This document shows, piece by piece, positions 25,666-34,047 of a stretch of 64,000 bases of DNA. Numbering within the stretch: the first letter of the stretch is position 1; each line of letters begins with the position of its first letter. Source of the stretch: Bacteroidetes bacterium UBA4414 (GTDB lineage: Bacteria; Bacteroidota; Bacteroidia; Chitinophagales; Chitinophagaceae); NCBI GenBank assembly GCA_002389765.1, contig DGQM01000017.1, positions 70,119 through 134,118 on the forward strand, in the 5' to 3' direction. Below the pieces are notes generated by a model that saw only the letters and a program-made list of their open reading frames with translations, was not told where the DNA came from and did no database searches. A program made the translations under genes and the position numbers.

Positions 25666-27036
25666 ATGAAAATACAATACCGTATAGCATTATTATTTGC
25701 TATGCTCACCGTCAGTATTGTACTGATAGTAAGCGTAACGGAGTATTATTTTGCCAACCAGAATACGTTTGAGGATTTTTATAAACGACTGGAAATACGT
25801 GCTGTGATTGCCGCTAAGAGCCGCTTTGAAAAAGAGGCCATGAGCAAAAGCACCTATGATGAAATACGCAGGCTGCATCTGGAAACACTGCCCGATGAGA
25901 GAGAGTATTTTCTGGATGATGATTCTCAAAAAGCATTGGTAAGTAAGCTGCCATTGGATGTGGCATTTTACACAGATGCAGAACAGAAAGGTGTTGCCAG
26001 ACAAAGAGAAGGCAATATGTTCTACTATGCCTACAAATACAACGATAATGATGTAAGCAGCATTGTAGTAATAGCTGCGAAGAATGAGTTTATAGATGCA
26101 TACCTGCGCAATCTGCGTACCATTATTGTAGTTAGTACTATATCTGCCATTATCCTTTCATTGCTGATAGGGCTATGGTTTTCTAAAATCATTTTGCAGC
26201 CCATCAGTGTTATTACCCACAAAGTGCAGGATATCAGCGCAAGCCAATTGCACCTGCGCTTGCCTGCCGGTAATGGTAAGGACGAAATATCTGAACTGAC
26301 AGAGACCTTCAATAATATGCTTGACAGGTTGGAGACCACTTTCGAGACGCAGAAGAACTTTATCAGCAATGCATCGCACGAGCTGAATACACCGCTAACT
26401 ACCATCATAGGCGAGTCTGAATATGCCCTGAATAAACAACGTAGCGTTGAAGATTATGTGCGCTCTATGGGGGTAATCCTCAACGAGTCGGAAAGACTCA
26501 AACGTATAACAGGCAGCCTGCTGCATCTGGCACAAACAGGCTACACAGGCACATTGCAAGACTTCTCGCTGCTGCGCCTGGATGAGGTGTTATATACTGT
26601 GAAGGAAACAGTAGATAACATCATACCAAACAACAAGGTAGTAATAGACCTGTCGCTGATGCCGGAAGACCAACAGAAATTGGTTGTAAAAGGCAATCAG
26701 CAATTGCTGGAACTGGCATTGGTGAATATTGTCATCAATGGTTGCAAATACTCTATGAATAAACCAGTACTGGTATCGCTTGCTGCTACAGATACCAAAC
26801 TGGTAATAACCATTGAAGACAAAGGTGTAGGCATACCTAAGGAGGAGATAGCCTATATCTACGAGCCTTTCTTCCGTGCATCCAACACAGGTAGCTTCAA
26901 GGGCTATGGTATAGGGCTGCCGCTATCGCGTAATATTGTAAGGCTGCATAACGGCGAGCTGGATGTACGCTCAGAAGAGAACAAAGGCACTACCGTGAAG
27001 GTGAAGCTGCCACTGGCACATGCAGAATGGCATTAG
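25666..27036 (+). CDS. Sensor histidine kinase (HAMP-HisKA-HATPase)
   Basis: 456 residues. First span about 7-27 (IALLFAMLTVSIVLIVSVTE), periplasmic sensor to about 145, second span about 150-170 (IIVVSTISAIILSLLIGLWF), HAMP, then HisKA with NFISNASHELNTPLTTIIGE. HATPase has N-box VNIVINGCKYS, DKGVGIPKEE, and G2 GYGIGLPLSRNIV. It partners the regulator immediately upstream (4-bp gap). The signal is unknown; the neighbouring stress-protein/bestrophin operon suggests a membrane or ionic stress cue (inference). Confidence 0.92.
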   Translation: MKIQYRIALLFAMLTVSIVLIVSVTEYYFANQNTFEDFYKRLEIRAVIAAKSRFEKEAMSKSTYDEIRRLHLETLPDEREYFLDDDSQKALVSKLPLDVAFYTDAEQKGVARQREGNMFYYAYKYNDNDVSSIVVIAAKNEFIDAYLRNLRTIIVVSTISAIILSLLIGLWFSKIILQPISVITHKVQDISASQLHLRLPAGNGKDEISELTETFNNMLDRLETTFETQKNFISNASHELNTPLTTIIGESEYALNKQRSVEDYVRSMGVILNESERLKRITGSLLHLAQTGYTGTLQDFSLLRLDEVLYTVKETVDNIIPNNKVVIDLSLMPEDQQKLVVKGNQQLLELALVNIVINGCKYSMNKPVLVSLAATDTKLVITIEDKGVGIPKEEIAYIYEPFFRASNTGSFKGYGIGLPLSRNIVRLHNGELDVRSEENKGTTVKVKLPLAHAEWH

Positions 27037-27040
27037 TCTT

Positions 27041-27137
27041 TCCTTAACGTTTCTTACCAAATTCTTACCACATTCTTATATACTTCTTAACTGTTGCTTA
27101 CTGCATTCTAATACCGTGCTTACATCTTTGCATCAAA
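27041..27137 (+). promoter_or_regulatory. Eight-unit 11-bp CTTA array and -7 box upstream of the stress-protein/bestrophin operon
   Basis: CTTA (once CTAA) cores start at 27043, 27053, 27064, 27075, 27086, 27097, 27108 and 27119, spaced 10 then six times 11 bp. Units read TTCTTAccAAA, TTCTTAccACA, TTCTTAtATAC, TTCTTAaCTGT and so on. The last unit runs into the -7-like box CATCTTTG (27123-27130), followed by CAAAG that makes CTTTG-CAT-CAAAG. OmpR-family regulators bind such 11-bp direct repeats. Confidence 0.75.
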
Positions 27138-27147
27138 GCGATAAGGT

Positions 27148-27675
27148 ATGAGGCACATAGTGATTCCGACAGATTTTACAACACAGTCTTTGCAGGTAGT
27201 GCATGCTGCTGTAGCGGGTGGTGCAGATAGGATGAGGATAACATTGCTGCATATGTTGCGCCCTGCAGATATTGGGGGTATGCTATTTGCGTCATTCAGA
27301 AACAAGCAGCGGAGCGAACAGCAAAAGCTGGTAAACGAAGACTTTAAAGAAACCTGCGAGATGCTGAAGAACACCTACAGCTCGAAGCTTGAGTCTATAC
27401 AGGTAAAGTTTGCCTTGGGCGATACTGCAGCCTATTTGCGCAACTATCTGGATGGTGAAGAGGTGGACTGTATTGTATATGCAGAGGATATTAAACTGGC
27501 AAAGCCTTCTAAAGACAGCATAGATATGTTGGCTTTGATAAAACGCTGTAAGTATAACAAACTTATTGTGCCATCATCAGACAGAATTATGAGGCATCAT
27601 CAGGAAATGGGACAATTGAAGGGCAACGACTTAAGTGTATTGAAAGGAGGGATGGACTATGCTATTACAAAATAA
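27148..27675 (+). CDS. Universal stress protein (UspA-like)
   Basis: 175 residues. N-terminal UspA strand-helix MRHIVIPTDFTTQSLQVVHAA, a second half LESIQVKFALGDTAAYLRNY, then CIVYAEDI and RCKYNKLIVPSSDRI. The ATP-binding Gly-rich G-x2-G-x9-G(S/T) motif of canonical ATP-binding Usp proteins is not apparent, so it may be a non-nucleotide-binding variant. The last 17 bp overlap the bestrophin-like gene, so translation is coupled. Confidence 0.75.
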   Translation: MRHIVIPTDFTTQSLQVVHAAVAGGADRMRITLLHMLRPADIGGMLFASFRNKQRSEQQKLVNEDFKETCEMLKNTYSSKLESIQVKFALGDTAAYLRNYLDGEEVDCIVYAEDIKLAKPSKDSIDMLALIKRCKYNKLIVPSSDRIMRHHQEMGQLKGNDLSVLKGGMDYAITK

Positions 27676-28576
27676 GATACCTATAAAGTATGTACTGGGC
27701 AAGATAAAAGGCGGGCTGATAGCTGTTAGTGTCTATGCTATTGTGATAGCGGTGTTGTATGACAGCTTTCATGTTACCCGCATTACGATACCGCTGAGTG
27801 TACCTATGGTGTTGGGTACGGTGATATCGCTGTTACTGGGCTTCCGCTCGAACCAGGCATACGACAGGTGGTGGGAAGCAAGGATAATATGGGGTGCTAT
27901 TGTAAACGATGGCCGCACACTTGCAAGACAGATACTGACTTTTGTAGATGATGACTATAATGGTACAGACATTCAGCAATTCAGAGAGCGCTTCATCCGC
28001 AGGCAGATTGCTTGGAACTTTGCACTGGCAAGGCATCTGCGTAAAGAAAAACCAATGACGGGGCTGAAGACGCACATGATACAGGAAGAACTGGATATGG
28101 TAGCGCGCTACACAAACGCACCTGCATCTATATTGGAATTGCATGGTAGGGACATCAACTATGCACTGCAAAAGGGATGGATAAACAGGTATCAGCAGGT
28201 AGAGCTGGACAGAACGGTAACGCGCCTGTGCGACTCTATGGGCAAGTGCGAGCGGATTAAGAACACGGTGTTTCCATCTACCTACAGCATGTATATTCAC
28301 TTTGCGGTGAACTTGTTTATAGCATTATTACCATTCGGGCTGATAGAGTTTTTTGGCTATATGGAAGTGCCGATGGTGATAGCGATAGCAGCATCCTTCA
28401 TGCTGATAGAAAAGATGGCTATCCATTTGCAAGACCCGTTTGAAAACAAACCTACTGATACGCCCATGACATTGATATCAAAGAACATAGAAAAAGACTT
28501 GAAGCAAATGCTGAAAGACTATAGCATAGCAGAAGAAGCAGAGCAAGAAGACAAGAACAAGTACTACGTACTGTAA
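27659..28576 (+). CDS. Bestrophin family (RFP-TM/UPF0187) ion channel
   Basis: 305 residues. Conserved early region VTRITIPLSVPMVLGTVISL followed by the family hallmark LGFRSNQAYDRWWEARIIWG, then late spans (FAVNLFIALLPFGLIEFFGY). Bacterial bestrophins (PF01062) form pentameric anion or cation channels in the inner membrane. The start overlaps the stress-protein gene by 17 bp. Together they are the putative target operon of the two-component system at 24.9-27.0 kb. Confidence 0.9.
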   Translation: MLLQNKIPIKYVLGKIKGGLIAVSVYAIVIAVLYDSFHVTRITIPLSVPMVLGTVISLLLGFRSNQAYDRWWEARIIWGAIVNDGRTLARQILTFVDDDYNGTDIQQFRERFIRRQIAWNFALARHLRKEKPMTGLKTHMIQEELDMVARYTNAPASILELHGRDINYALQKGWINRYQQVELDRTVTRLCDSMGKCERIKNTVFPSTYSMYIHFAVNLFIALLPFGLIEFFGYMEVPMVIAIAASFMLIEKMAIHLQDPFENKPTDTPMTLISKNIEKDLKQMLKDYSIAEEAEQEDKNKYYVL

Positions 28577-28618
28577 GAAGAGTGTAGTATAATACCGTAA
28601 GGGGAGTAATAAACGGTA

Positions 28619-28650
28619 GCGCCCTGCGTTTTTACGCAGGGCTTTTTATT
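28619..28650 (+). terminator. Intrinsic terminator
   Basis: Stem GCCCTGCGT / ACGCAGGGC with T run, after the bestrophin gene. Confidence 0.9.
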
Positions 28651-28682
28651 ATTAATACTACATTTGTTCGTTCGGAATAATC

Positions 28683-29504
28683 ATGCGATTAACAGCCATC
28701 AATATACCTGCTTTGTTGCAGCCTTACATTGAGAAGATGTGGGTGTTTGAAAGTGAAGGTCGTGCGCCGATTGATGATATGAAGCTGGTGGTTCCCAATG
28801 GACGTGTAAAACTGGTAGTGCCGTTTCGTAATGGTTTATCGGGTACCATGCAAGGATGGCAGCATTTATCTAAAGAACACAAGATGACCTTGATTGGTAT
28901 CTGCGACCAGCCATCTGTAGTAGATGTAGAGCATGATGCACCATCGGGTACAATAGGCATAGAGTTTATGCCTTTGGGTGCATATCGTTTTTTTTGTCTC
29001 AATCATAAAGACATTAAAAATACTATCTACAATTTCGATGATATATACGGTAAGCTGGCTGCTGAACTGGAAGAACGTATTGCAGAAAGTGCCGACGTGG
29101 TGGGTAAAGTAAAACTATTGCAACAATTTTTGATACGCCAACTTACCCGAAGTAATGAGGATAAAATAGTTGACTATTGCCTTGCCAGAGTGCATAATAC
29201 AAATGGAACGATTCCTGTTAAGCAGTTGGAGAAGGAAACAGGCTATAGTAGCAGATGGCTCAATATGAAGTTTGAGCAACGTGTAGGCATAAGCCCAAAG
29301 CAGCTTTGCGCTATTTCGCGCTTTCAGTATTGCTACAATGCCATTATAACATCATCTTCAACAACGTTGCATCAGGTAGATTTCTACGAGCTGTATTTTG
29401 ACCAGGCGCATTTTATTAAAGAGTTTAAACGCTTTGCAGGAGTGTCTCCGTTACGCTTTATGAAGTCGAAGAACGACTTTGGTAAGATATTCTACAAGGA
29501 CTAG
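28683..29504 (+). CDS. AraC-type regulator with DUF6597-like N-terminal domain
   Basis: 273 residues. The N-terminus (LLQPYIEKMWVFESEGRAPI, VVPNGRVKLVVPF) matches the DUF6597 sensor common in Bacteroidota AraC proteins. The C-terminal HTH_18 pair (VKQLEKETGYSSRWLNMKFE, then LHQVDFYELYFDQAHFIKEF) ends with KRFAGVSPLRFMKSK. Effector unknown. The next membrane-protein gene lies 86 bp downstream on the same strand and is a candidate target. Confidence 0.87.
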   Translation: MRLTAINIPALLQPYIEKMWVFESEGRAPIDDMKLVVPNGRVKLVVPFRNGLSGTMQGWQHLSKEHKMTLIGICDQPSVVDVEHDAPSGTIGIEFMPLGAYRFFCLNHKDIKNTIYNFDDIYGKLAAELEERIAESADVVGKVKLLQQFLIRQLTRSNEDKIVDYCLARVHNTNGTIPVKQLEKETGYSSRWLNMKFEQRVGISPKQLCAISRFQYCYNAIITSSSTTLHQVDFYELYFDQAHFIKEFKRFAGVSPLRFMKSKNDFGKIFYKD

Positions 29505-29590
29505 TAGTTCCGATTTTTACAATTTTTCCAGATGCTTAGTTAGTTCTTTTGTGTTATTATATGAATACAAAGGGATTAAACAGTTATATT

Positions 29591-30004
29591 ATGAATGCAA
29601 AAGTATTATTGCGAATTGCCGCTACGTTGTTGGGTGTACATCTGTTGGGCCATACTGCCGGTCATTTGGGTTGGGATAAATCTACGACTCCCAAAATGGC
29701 AACTGTAATAGATGGTATGAAGCAGGTTAAAGAACCTTTTATGGGGGCACTTCGCAGCAAGGCAGACTATTTTACCGGATATAGCCTCATCTTGTTCTTT
29801 GTACTAGCTATGTCAATAATGGTGTTGTGGGCAGGTAGCAATAAAGTGAAAGAACATAAGAGTATCATAGCTCCTTTTATCTATGCTGTGGGTATTGCAT
29901 ATATAGGAATTGGGATAGTTGAGTTTTTGCACTTTTTTGCTTTTGCAGCATGTGTTAGTTTGTTGGCCGGGCTATTGGCAATTGTAGCAGTTGCCAGAAA
30001 GTAG
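29591..30004 (+). CDS. Small four-span membrane protein, unassigned
   Basis: 137 residues from ATG 29591 (MNAKVLLRIAATLLGVHLLG); an earlier in-frame ATG at 29561 is possible. Four hydrophobic spans are visible, the last two being HKSIIAPFIYAVGIAYIGIG and FFAFAACVSLLAGLLAIVAV. An HLLGHTAGH histidine cluster lies at the end of the first span. No family confidently recognised. Downstream of the AraC-type gene. Confidence 0.7.
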   Translation: MNAKVLLRIAATLLGVHLLGHTAGHLGWDKSTTPKMATVIDGMKQVKEPFMGALRSKADYFTGYSLILFFVLAMSIMVLWAGSNKVKEHKSIIAPFIYAVGIAYIGIGIVEFLHFFAFAACVSLLAGLLAIVAVARK

Positions 30005-30019
30005 TCATACAGCAGGCCT

Positions 30020-30430
30020 TTATGCTCTTTTAGAACGCATCCCTTTTGTATGAGCAAGTTTTTTATCTGCCAATAGCTTCTTGTATTTGGGGCTATCTAC
30101 TGCATAAAGTGCCATGCGGCCTTTCTCGTCGTAATGGACGCCCCAACCATAGCGCTTGGTAAGCGGAGATGCGCGCATACATGCCTGTCCCTTGCTAAAG
30201 AAAGCTTCTCGTGCTGCTTTCTGTTCTGATGTGCCAATGCCATTGCGCAGGGCATGTATTTTGAAAAGTACATCGTCTGAAGTGTACTTGTACGGATGGT
30301 CGATAAGCATATCGAACTGCAGATTGGCAACTGTTTTCTTATCTCCTTTTACGGCAGGTACTTCCGCTTTGTCTGTAGGGCAGTCTTCTGCTACAGCAAT
30401 GAAGGTATCGAAGTAGTTGGTGGTATGCAT
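30020..30430 (-). CDS. DUF6157 family protein
   Basis: 136 residues. The opening MHTTNYFDTFIAVAEDCPTD and the motif LQFDMLIDHPYKYTSDDVLF are typical of DUF6157, a widespread cytosolic family of unknown function. The end is basic (HTKGMRSKRA). Convergent with the preceding membrane-protein gene. Upstream (30431-30660) is AT-rich with no other gene. Confidence 0.88.
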   Translation of the reverse strand: MHTTNYFDTFIAVAEDCPTDKAEVPAVKGDKKTVANLQFDMLIDHPYKYTSDDVLFKIHALRNGIGTSEQKAAREAFFSKGQACMRASPLTKRYGWGVHYDEKGRMALYAVDSPKYKKLLADKKLAHTKGMRSKRA

Positions 30431-30663
30431 GGTGCTAATTTAAGGATTTTCATATTTGTTGATAGTTTTTGATAGTGTTTGCATAGTTTTCAATCTTTTG
30501 TTACAGAATGGTATTGATAATCAATAGCTGCTTGTTGCAGATTGTTGCTGTTTGGTTACGGTTTATCGGATGGAGGAACATAGCGGTTACAGATTTTTTT
30601 TGCTAGCAAATTTATCAATACAAATATACGTTATTTTATTGTTTATTGATGGGTATTAAAAAG

Positions 30664-30695
30664 TAAAGCCGCCTGTTATGCAGGCGGCTTTTTAT
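30664..30695 (-). terminator. Terminator of the NmrA-like gene
   Basis: Stem AAAGCCGCCTG / CAGGCGGCTTT with 5-nt loop, 13 bp after the stop of the gene at 30708-31580. Confidence 0.85.
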
Positions 30696-30707
30696 CAGTA
30701 GTGTTTA

Positions 30708-31580
30708 TTAGTTCTTACTATACAGCTTTGTTAAGTATTCTTTCATTGTTTCGGGTTTTCTGCCAAGTAGCTTTTCGGTGTCGTTGGTTGCAGGTAGCAA
30801 CTCCCCTTGCTCTATTGCCTGTGCAAAGCCTGCAAACAACCCTGCATATATTTCCGGTACGCCCGCGCCCGTTAGTGCGCCGATGTAGGTTGTAGTGTCG
30901 GGGCTTATATAAGCTATCTCTTTGCCTGCAATAGTACTCAGCTCTGCTGCTACTTCTGCAAAAGAAATGCTCTCTGTGCCCGATATGTAATAGTCCTTAT
31001 TCTCATGCCCTTTGCCCGTCAGGATGTTGGCTGCAATCTCTGCCATGTCTGTACGAGCAGCCGGGGTAAACCTGCCATTACCCGCCGGATAGAATACGCC
31101 TGTTTCAAAAACTTTTTCGCCCAATACCATTGGCAGAAAATCCAGATACAGATTGTTGCGCAATATTGTATAAGCAATACCGCTTTGCTTAATAGCCACT
31201 TCTGTTTGCACATGAGAAGAACCCAACATGGCAATAGGAGAGCTGTCTGTTTCATTCTTACGCTCGAAGCTGGTATATATAATGTGTTTTACACCTGCCT
31301 GCTTGGCTGCTTTTACAGCATTCAATTGCTGCTGCGTTCTGTTTTGCAAATCTGTGCCCGATACGAGCAACAGCTTATCAATACCCTGAAATGCAGCAAC
31401 AAGGCTATCGTAATTATCATAGTCGCCAATGCGGATGTTGATGCCTTTTGCTTTCAGCTCCTGTCCTTTTTCTTCGCTGCGAACCATTGCCGCGATGTCT
31501 GCTTTGTTATATCCTTTCTCAATCAGGAAATTGATAGCCGCGCTACCGAAATGTCCGTTTGCACCTGTTACTAAAATCAT
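30708..31580 (-). CDS. NmrA-like SDR, probable NAD(P)H:quinone oxidoreductase (QorB/YtfG-like)
   Basis: 290 residues. Rossmann Gly motif MILVTGANGHFGSAAINFLI (TGxxGxxG, atypical SDR), then AMVRSEEKGQELKAKGINIR and GDYDNYDSLVAAFQGIDKLL, all typical of the QorB/NmrA group. It may reduce quinones or sense NADP(H). Divergent from an HxlR-family gene with tandem operators between them, the same arrangement as ytfG/ytfH (qorB/qorR) in other bacteria. Confidence 0.88.
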   Translation of the reverse strand: MILVTGANGHFGSAAINFLIEKGYNKADIAAMVRSEEKGQELKAKGINIRIGDYDNYDSLVAAFQGIDKLLLVSGTDLQNRTQQQLNAVKAAKQAGVKHIIYTSFERKNETDSSPIAMLGSSHVQTEVAIKQSGIAYTILRNNLYLDFLPMVLGEKVFETGVFYPAGNGRFTPAARTDMAEIAANILTGKGHENKDYYISGTESISFAEVAAELSTIAGKEIAYISPDTTTYIGALTGAGVPEIYAGLFAGFAQAIEQGELLPATNDTEKLLGRKPETMKEYLTKLYSKN

Positions 31581-31651
31581 TGTCTTTGTTTTTGTGTAAA
31601 TAATTGAATCTCTTACCGAGATTGTTTGTAATGCAAAACTACCTACCTTTG

Positions 31652-31704
31652 CTATACAATAGTAAGTCCTATACTATTGTATAGTGCTATACTGTTGTAT
31701 AGTG
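31652..31704. promoter_or_regulatory. Tandem HxlR-type operators (CTATAC-N4-GTATAG)
   Basis: CTATAC-TATT-GTATAG (from 31669) and CTATAC-TGTT-GTATAG (from 31687) are back-to-back 18-bp direct copies, each a perfect inverted repeat. A third degenerate copy, CTATAC-AATA-GTAAGT, starts at 31652. They lie between the divergent NmrA-like and HxlR genes. Confidence 0.75.
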
Positions 31705-31722
31705 AGGTATAAAACACATAAC

Positions 31723-32097
31723 ATGGCAGATATTAAAGCAAGCAAATTGTCTGAAAGGTGTAACGCTACATTCATGCTGGCGCTGAATGATACATTGAAT
31801 GTACTGAGTGGTAAATGGAAGCTGCATATAATGGGTTCTTTGCTGGATGGCAAGAAGCGCTTTACAGAGATTGAAAACAGCATTCCGAAAATCAATCCGC
31901 GTATGCTATCCAAAGAGTTGAAAGAGCTGGAAGTGAATGGTATTATATCGCGTACGGTGCGCAATACCATACCCGTGGCGGTAGAGTACGAGTTGACAAA
32001 GTCGGGCTATTCTATAGGCGATGTGCTGGAGGTGATGGTAGAATGGGGACTGCAACACCGCAAGCTCGTAATGGGCAAGAAAACAAAAGCTGCATAA
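31723..32097 (+). CDS. HxlR family regulator (QorR/YtfH-like)
   Basis: 124 residues from ATG 31723 (MADIKASKLSERCNATFMLA); an upstream in-frame ATG would put the operator inside the gene. Core: NVLSGKWKLHIMGSLLDGKK, FTEIENSIPKINPRMLSKEL, and wing NTIPVAVEYELTKSGYSIG. Cys13 is at the position of the redox-sensing Cys in HxlR/QorR proteins. It probably represses itself and the divergent oxidoreductase through the three operators. A Crp-type gene follows after 20 bp. Confidence 0.88.
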   Translation: MADIKASKLSERCNATFMLALNDTLNVLSGKWKLHIMGSLLDGKKRFTEIENSIPKINPRMLSKELKELEVNGIISRTVRNTIPVAVEYELTKSGYSIGDVLEVMVEWGLQHRKLVMGKKTKAA

Positions 32098-32117
32098 TCC
32101 TGATATAATAAATACAC

Positions 32118-32681
32118 TTGGATAGGTTTCTTACATATTTGTCTGCCATCAGCCCGCTGAGCTATGCGGCACAACAGGCAATAAATGCAGTGGCTGTAAA
32201 AGAGTCTTTTGCTAAGGGCGATGTTTTGATAAGCGACCTTGCGAAGTGTCAACGGTTGTATTTTATACACTCCGGACTGGCAAGAGCCTACTTTACGCAT
32301 CAGGAAAAAGAAATAACAGACTGGTTTGGTATGGAGGGTATGGTAATAGGCCCTATTATGCGCAATTTTCCTGTAAAGGAAACCAAGCATACAGTAGTGC
32401 TGCTGGAGGATACTACAACGGTATCTGTATCTTTTGCCGACCTTGAAATGCTTTATGCCCAATACCATGAAATAGAACGAATGGGCAGGCTGATAGCTAT
32501 TCAATCGATGCTGCATTTGCAAAACAAAATAGACAGCATACAACTATATGCTGCCAAAGAGAGGTATCAACGTTTTTTGCAAACATACCCAAACCTGATA
32601 CAACGCGTTCCGCTCGGCTATATAGCTTCTTATCTGGGTATGAATCAGGTAACCCTCAGCAGGGTGAGAAAGTATAAATGA
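32118..32681 (+). CDS. Crp/Fnr family transcriptional regulator
   Basis: 187 residues; TTG start at 32118 (LDRFLTYLSAISPLSYAAQQ), 20 bp after the HxlR stop. Cyclic-nucleotide-like domain with FAKGDVLISDLAKCQRLYFI and YFTHQEKEITDWFGMEGMVI, then C-terminal HTH LGYIASYLGMNQVTLSRVRK. No Fe-S cysteines. Bacteroidota Crp-like proteins of this type have unknown ligands. Probably in the HxlR operon. Confidence 0.85.
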   Translation: MDRFLTYLSAISPLSYAAQQAINAVAVKESFAKGDVLISDLAKCQRLYFIHSGLARAYFTHQEKEITDWFGMEGMVIGPIMRNFPVKETKHTVVLLEDTTTVSVSFADLEMLYAQYHEIERMGRLIAIQSMLHLQNKIDSIQLYAAKERYQRFLQTYPNLIQRVPLGYIASYLGMNQVTLSRVRKYK

Positions 32682-32730
32682 TTTAGCACAGGCTAAAAAA
32701 TACCGGCATTTTGTTTAGTTGTTTTGTGCT

Positions 32731-33996
32731 ATGAGAATAGGGATATTTACCTATGGCACGCGCGGCGATTTGCAGCCATATATAGCTATTGCATTGGGGC
32801 TGATGAAACGAGGCAATGAAGTAATGATTGCAGCTGCGGCAGACTTCAGGCAATTGGTTGAGGGGTATGGTATTTCATTCCATCCGCTATATGGAGAAGC
32901 CGAGCAGATGATGAACACGGATGAAGCTAAAGCCATTCTGCAATCGGGCAATCAGCTGCAACTGATGAAGTATTATTTCAGGTTTCTGCATGATATAAGA
33001 CAGCCATTGCGCAAGAGCTACGAAGAAGTGTTCGGCAAGGTAGATGGTATAGTTGCCAATGCTATGACCATACCCATAACAAGTGTGCTGGCAGAGAAGT
33101 ATAATAAGAAACTGGTACTAACCTATTTTATGCCGCCAGTGGTAGAAACTGCTGCATACCCTATTAGTGATTTCGATTTTCTGAACTTTGGCTGGTACAA
33201 CAGGCTTACCTACAGACTGGCACAAAGCATGTTTTGGAAATACATAAAAGATGACGTGAATGAGTACAGGACAGAGCAGGGATTGGAACCGCTACACACA
33301 AACCTGATAAAAGAACTGGACAGTAAATGTACACCTGACTTGTATTGCATCAGCAAACATCTGATACCGCAACCTGCAGACTGGCAAAGCCATCACAAAA
33401 TAACAGGGTTTGTAAGTGTAGAACAAACACATAGCAACGGGCATATGCAAGAGCAGCTGCCTGAGGATTTGAAAGCTTGGCTGGCTGAAGGCGATGCGCC
33501 CGTTTACATAGGCTTTGGCAGCAATGCGGTTGGCGATGCAGCGAAAGTAATTGCCATAATAGAGCGCATTTTGCAAGAAACCAATTACAGGGTTTTGTTT
33601 TGCACAGGATGGGCGGTGTACGATAATATACCACAGCACAAACGCCTGTATGTAGCAAGGTACGTAAACCACGAGCAGGTATTTCCCCGTTGTATTGTAG
33701 GTGTATTTCATGGTGGTGCGGGTACGTTTGCAGCCATGCTGAGGCACGGACTGCCAGTGGTAATAGTGTCGTTTTACACAGACCAACCCACATGGGGAAA
33801 GATAGCTGTTAAGAAACAATTGGGCGCACATGTACCATATAAGCAACTGACTTTTGAAAGATTACAAACAGCTATTGCTGCCGCAGATAACGAAACGATA
33901 AGAACGAACGTAAAGAGGATGGGAGAGGCTATTGTAGCAGAAAACGGCCTAGAGAACGTACTGCACGAAATAGAGGCAGGATTGTATGCTATGTAA
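32731..33996 (+). CDS. GT-B glycosyltransferase, UGT / sterol-glucosyltransferase-like
   Basis: 421 residues from ATG 32731. N-terminal Rossmann start MRIGIFTYGTRGDLQPYIAI is the GDxxP family opening. The C-terminal donor-binding region VGVFHGGAGTFAAMLRHGLP followed by SFYTDQPTWGKIAVKKQLGA matches the UDP-sugar-binding motif of GT1/GT28 macrolide and sterol glucosyltransferases. It probably glucosylates a lipid, terpenoid or macrolide-like aglycone. Downstream of the Crp gene by 49 bp; own transcription is possible. A terminator follows. Confidence 0.85.
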   Translation: MRIGIFTYGTRGDLQPYIAIALGLMKRGNEVMIAAAADFRQLVEGYGISFHPLYGEAEQMMNTDEAKAILQSGNQLQLMKYYFRFLHDIRQPLRKSYEEVFGKVDGIVANAMTIPITSVLAEKYNKKLVLTYFMPPVVETAAYPISDFDFLNFGWYNRLTYRLAQSMFWKYIKDDVNEYRTEQGLEPLHTNLIKELDSKCTPDLYCISKHLIPQPADWQSHHKITGFVSVEQTHSNGHMQEQLPEDLKAWLAEGDAPVYIGFGSNAVGDAAKVIAIIERILQETNYRVLFCTGWAVYDNIPQHKRLYVARYVNHEQVFPRCIVGVFHGGAGTFAAMLRHGLPVVIVSFYTDQPTWGKIAVKKQLGAHVPYKQLTFERLQTAIAAADNETIRTNVKRMGEAIVAENGLENVLHEIEAGLYAM

Positions 33997-33999
33997 ACT

Positions 34000-34030
34000 A
34001 AAAGCGCCCCTCATCAGAGGGGCGCTTTTT
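34000..34030. terminator. Intrinsic terminator
   Basis: Stem AAAAGCGCCCCT / AGGGGCGCTTTT with 5-nt loop, between the convergent glycosyltransferase and DUF3667 genes. Confidence 0.9.
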
Positions 34031-34047
34031 ATAATAGAATAACCTTA

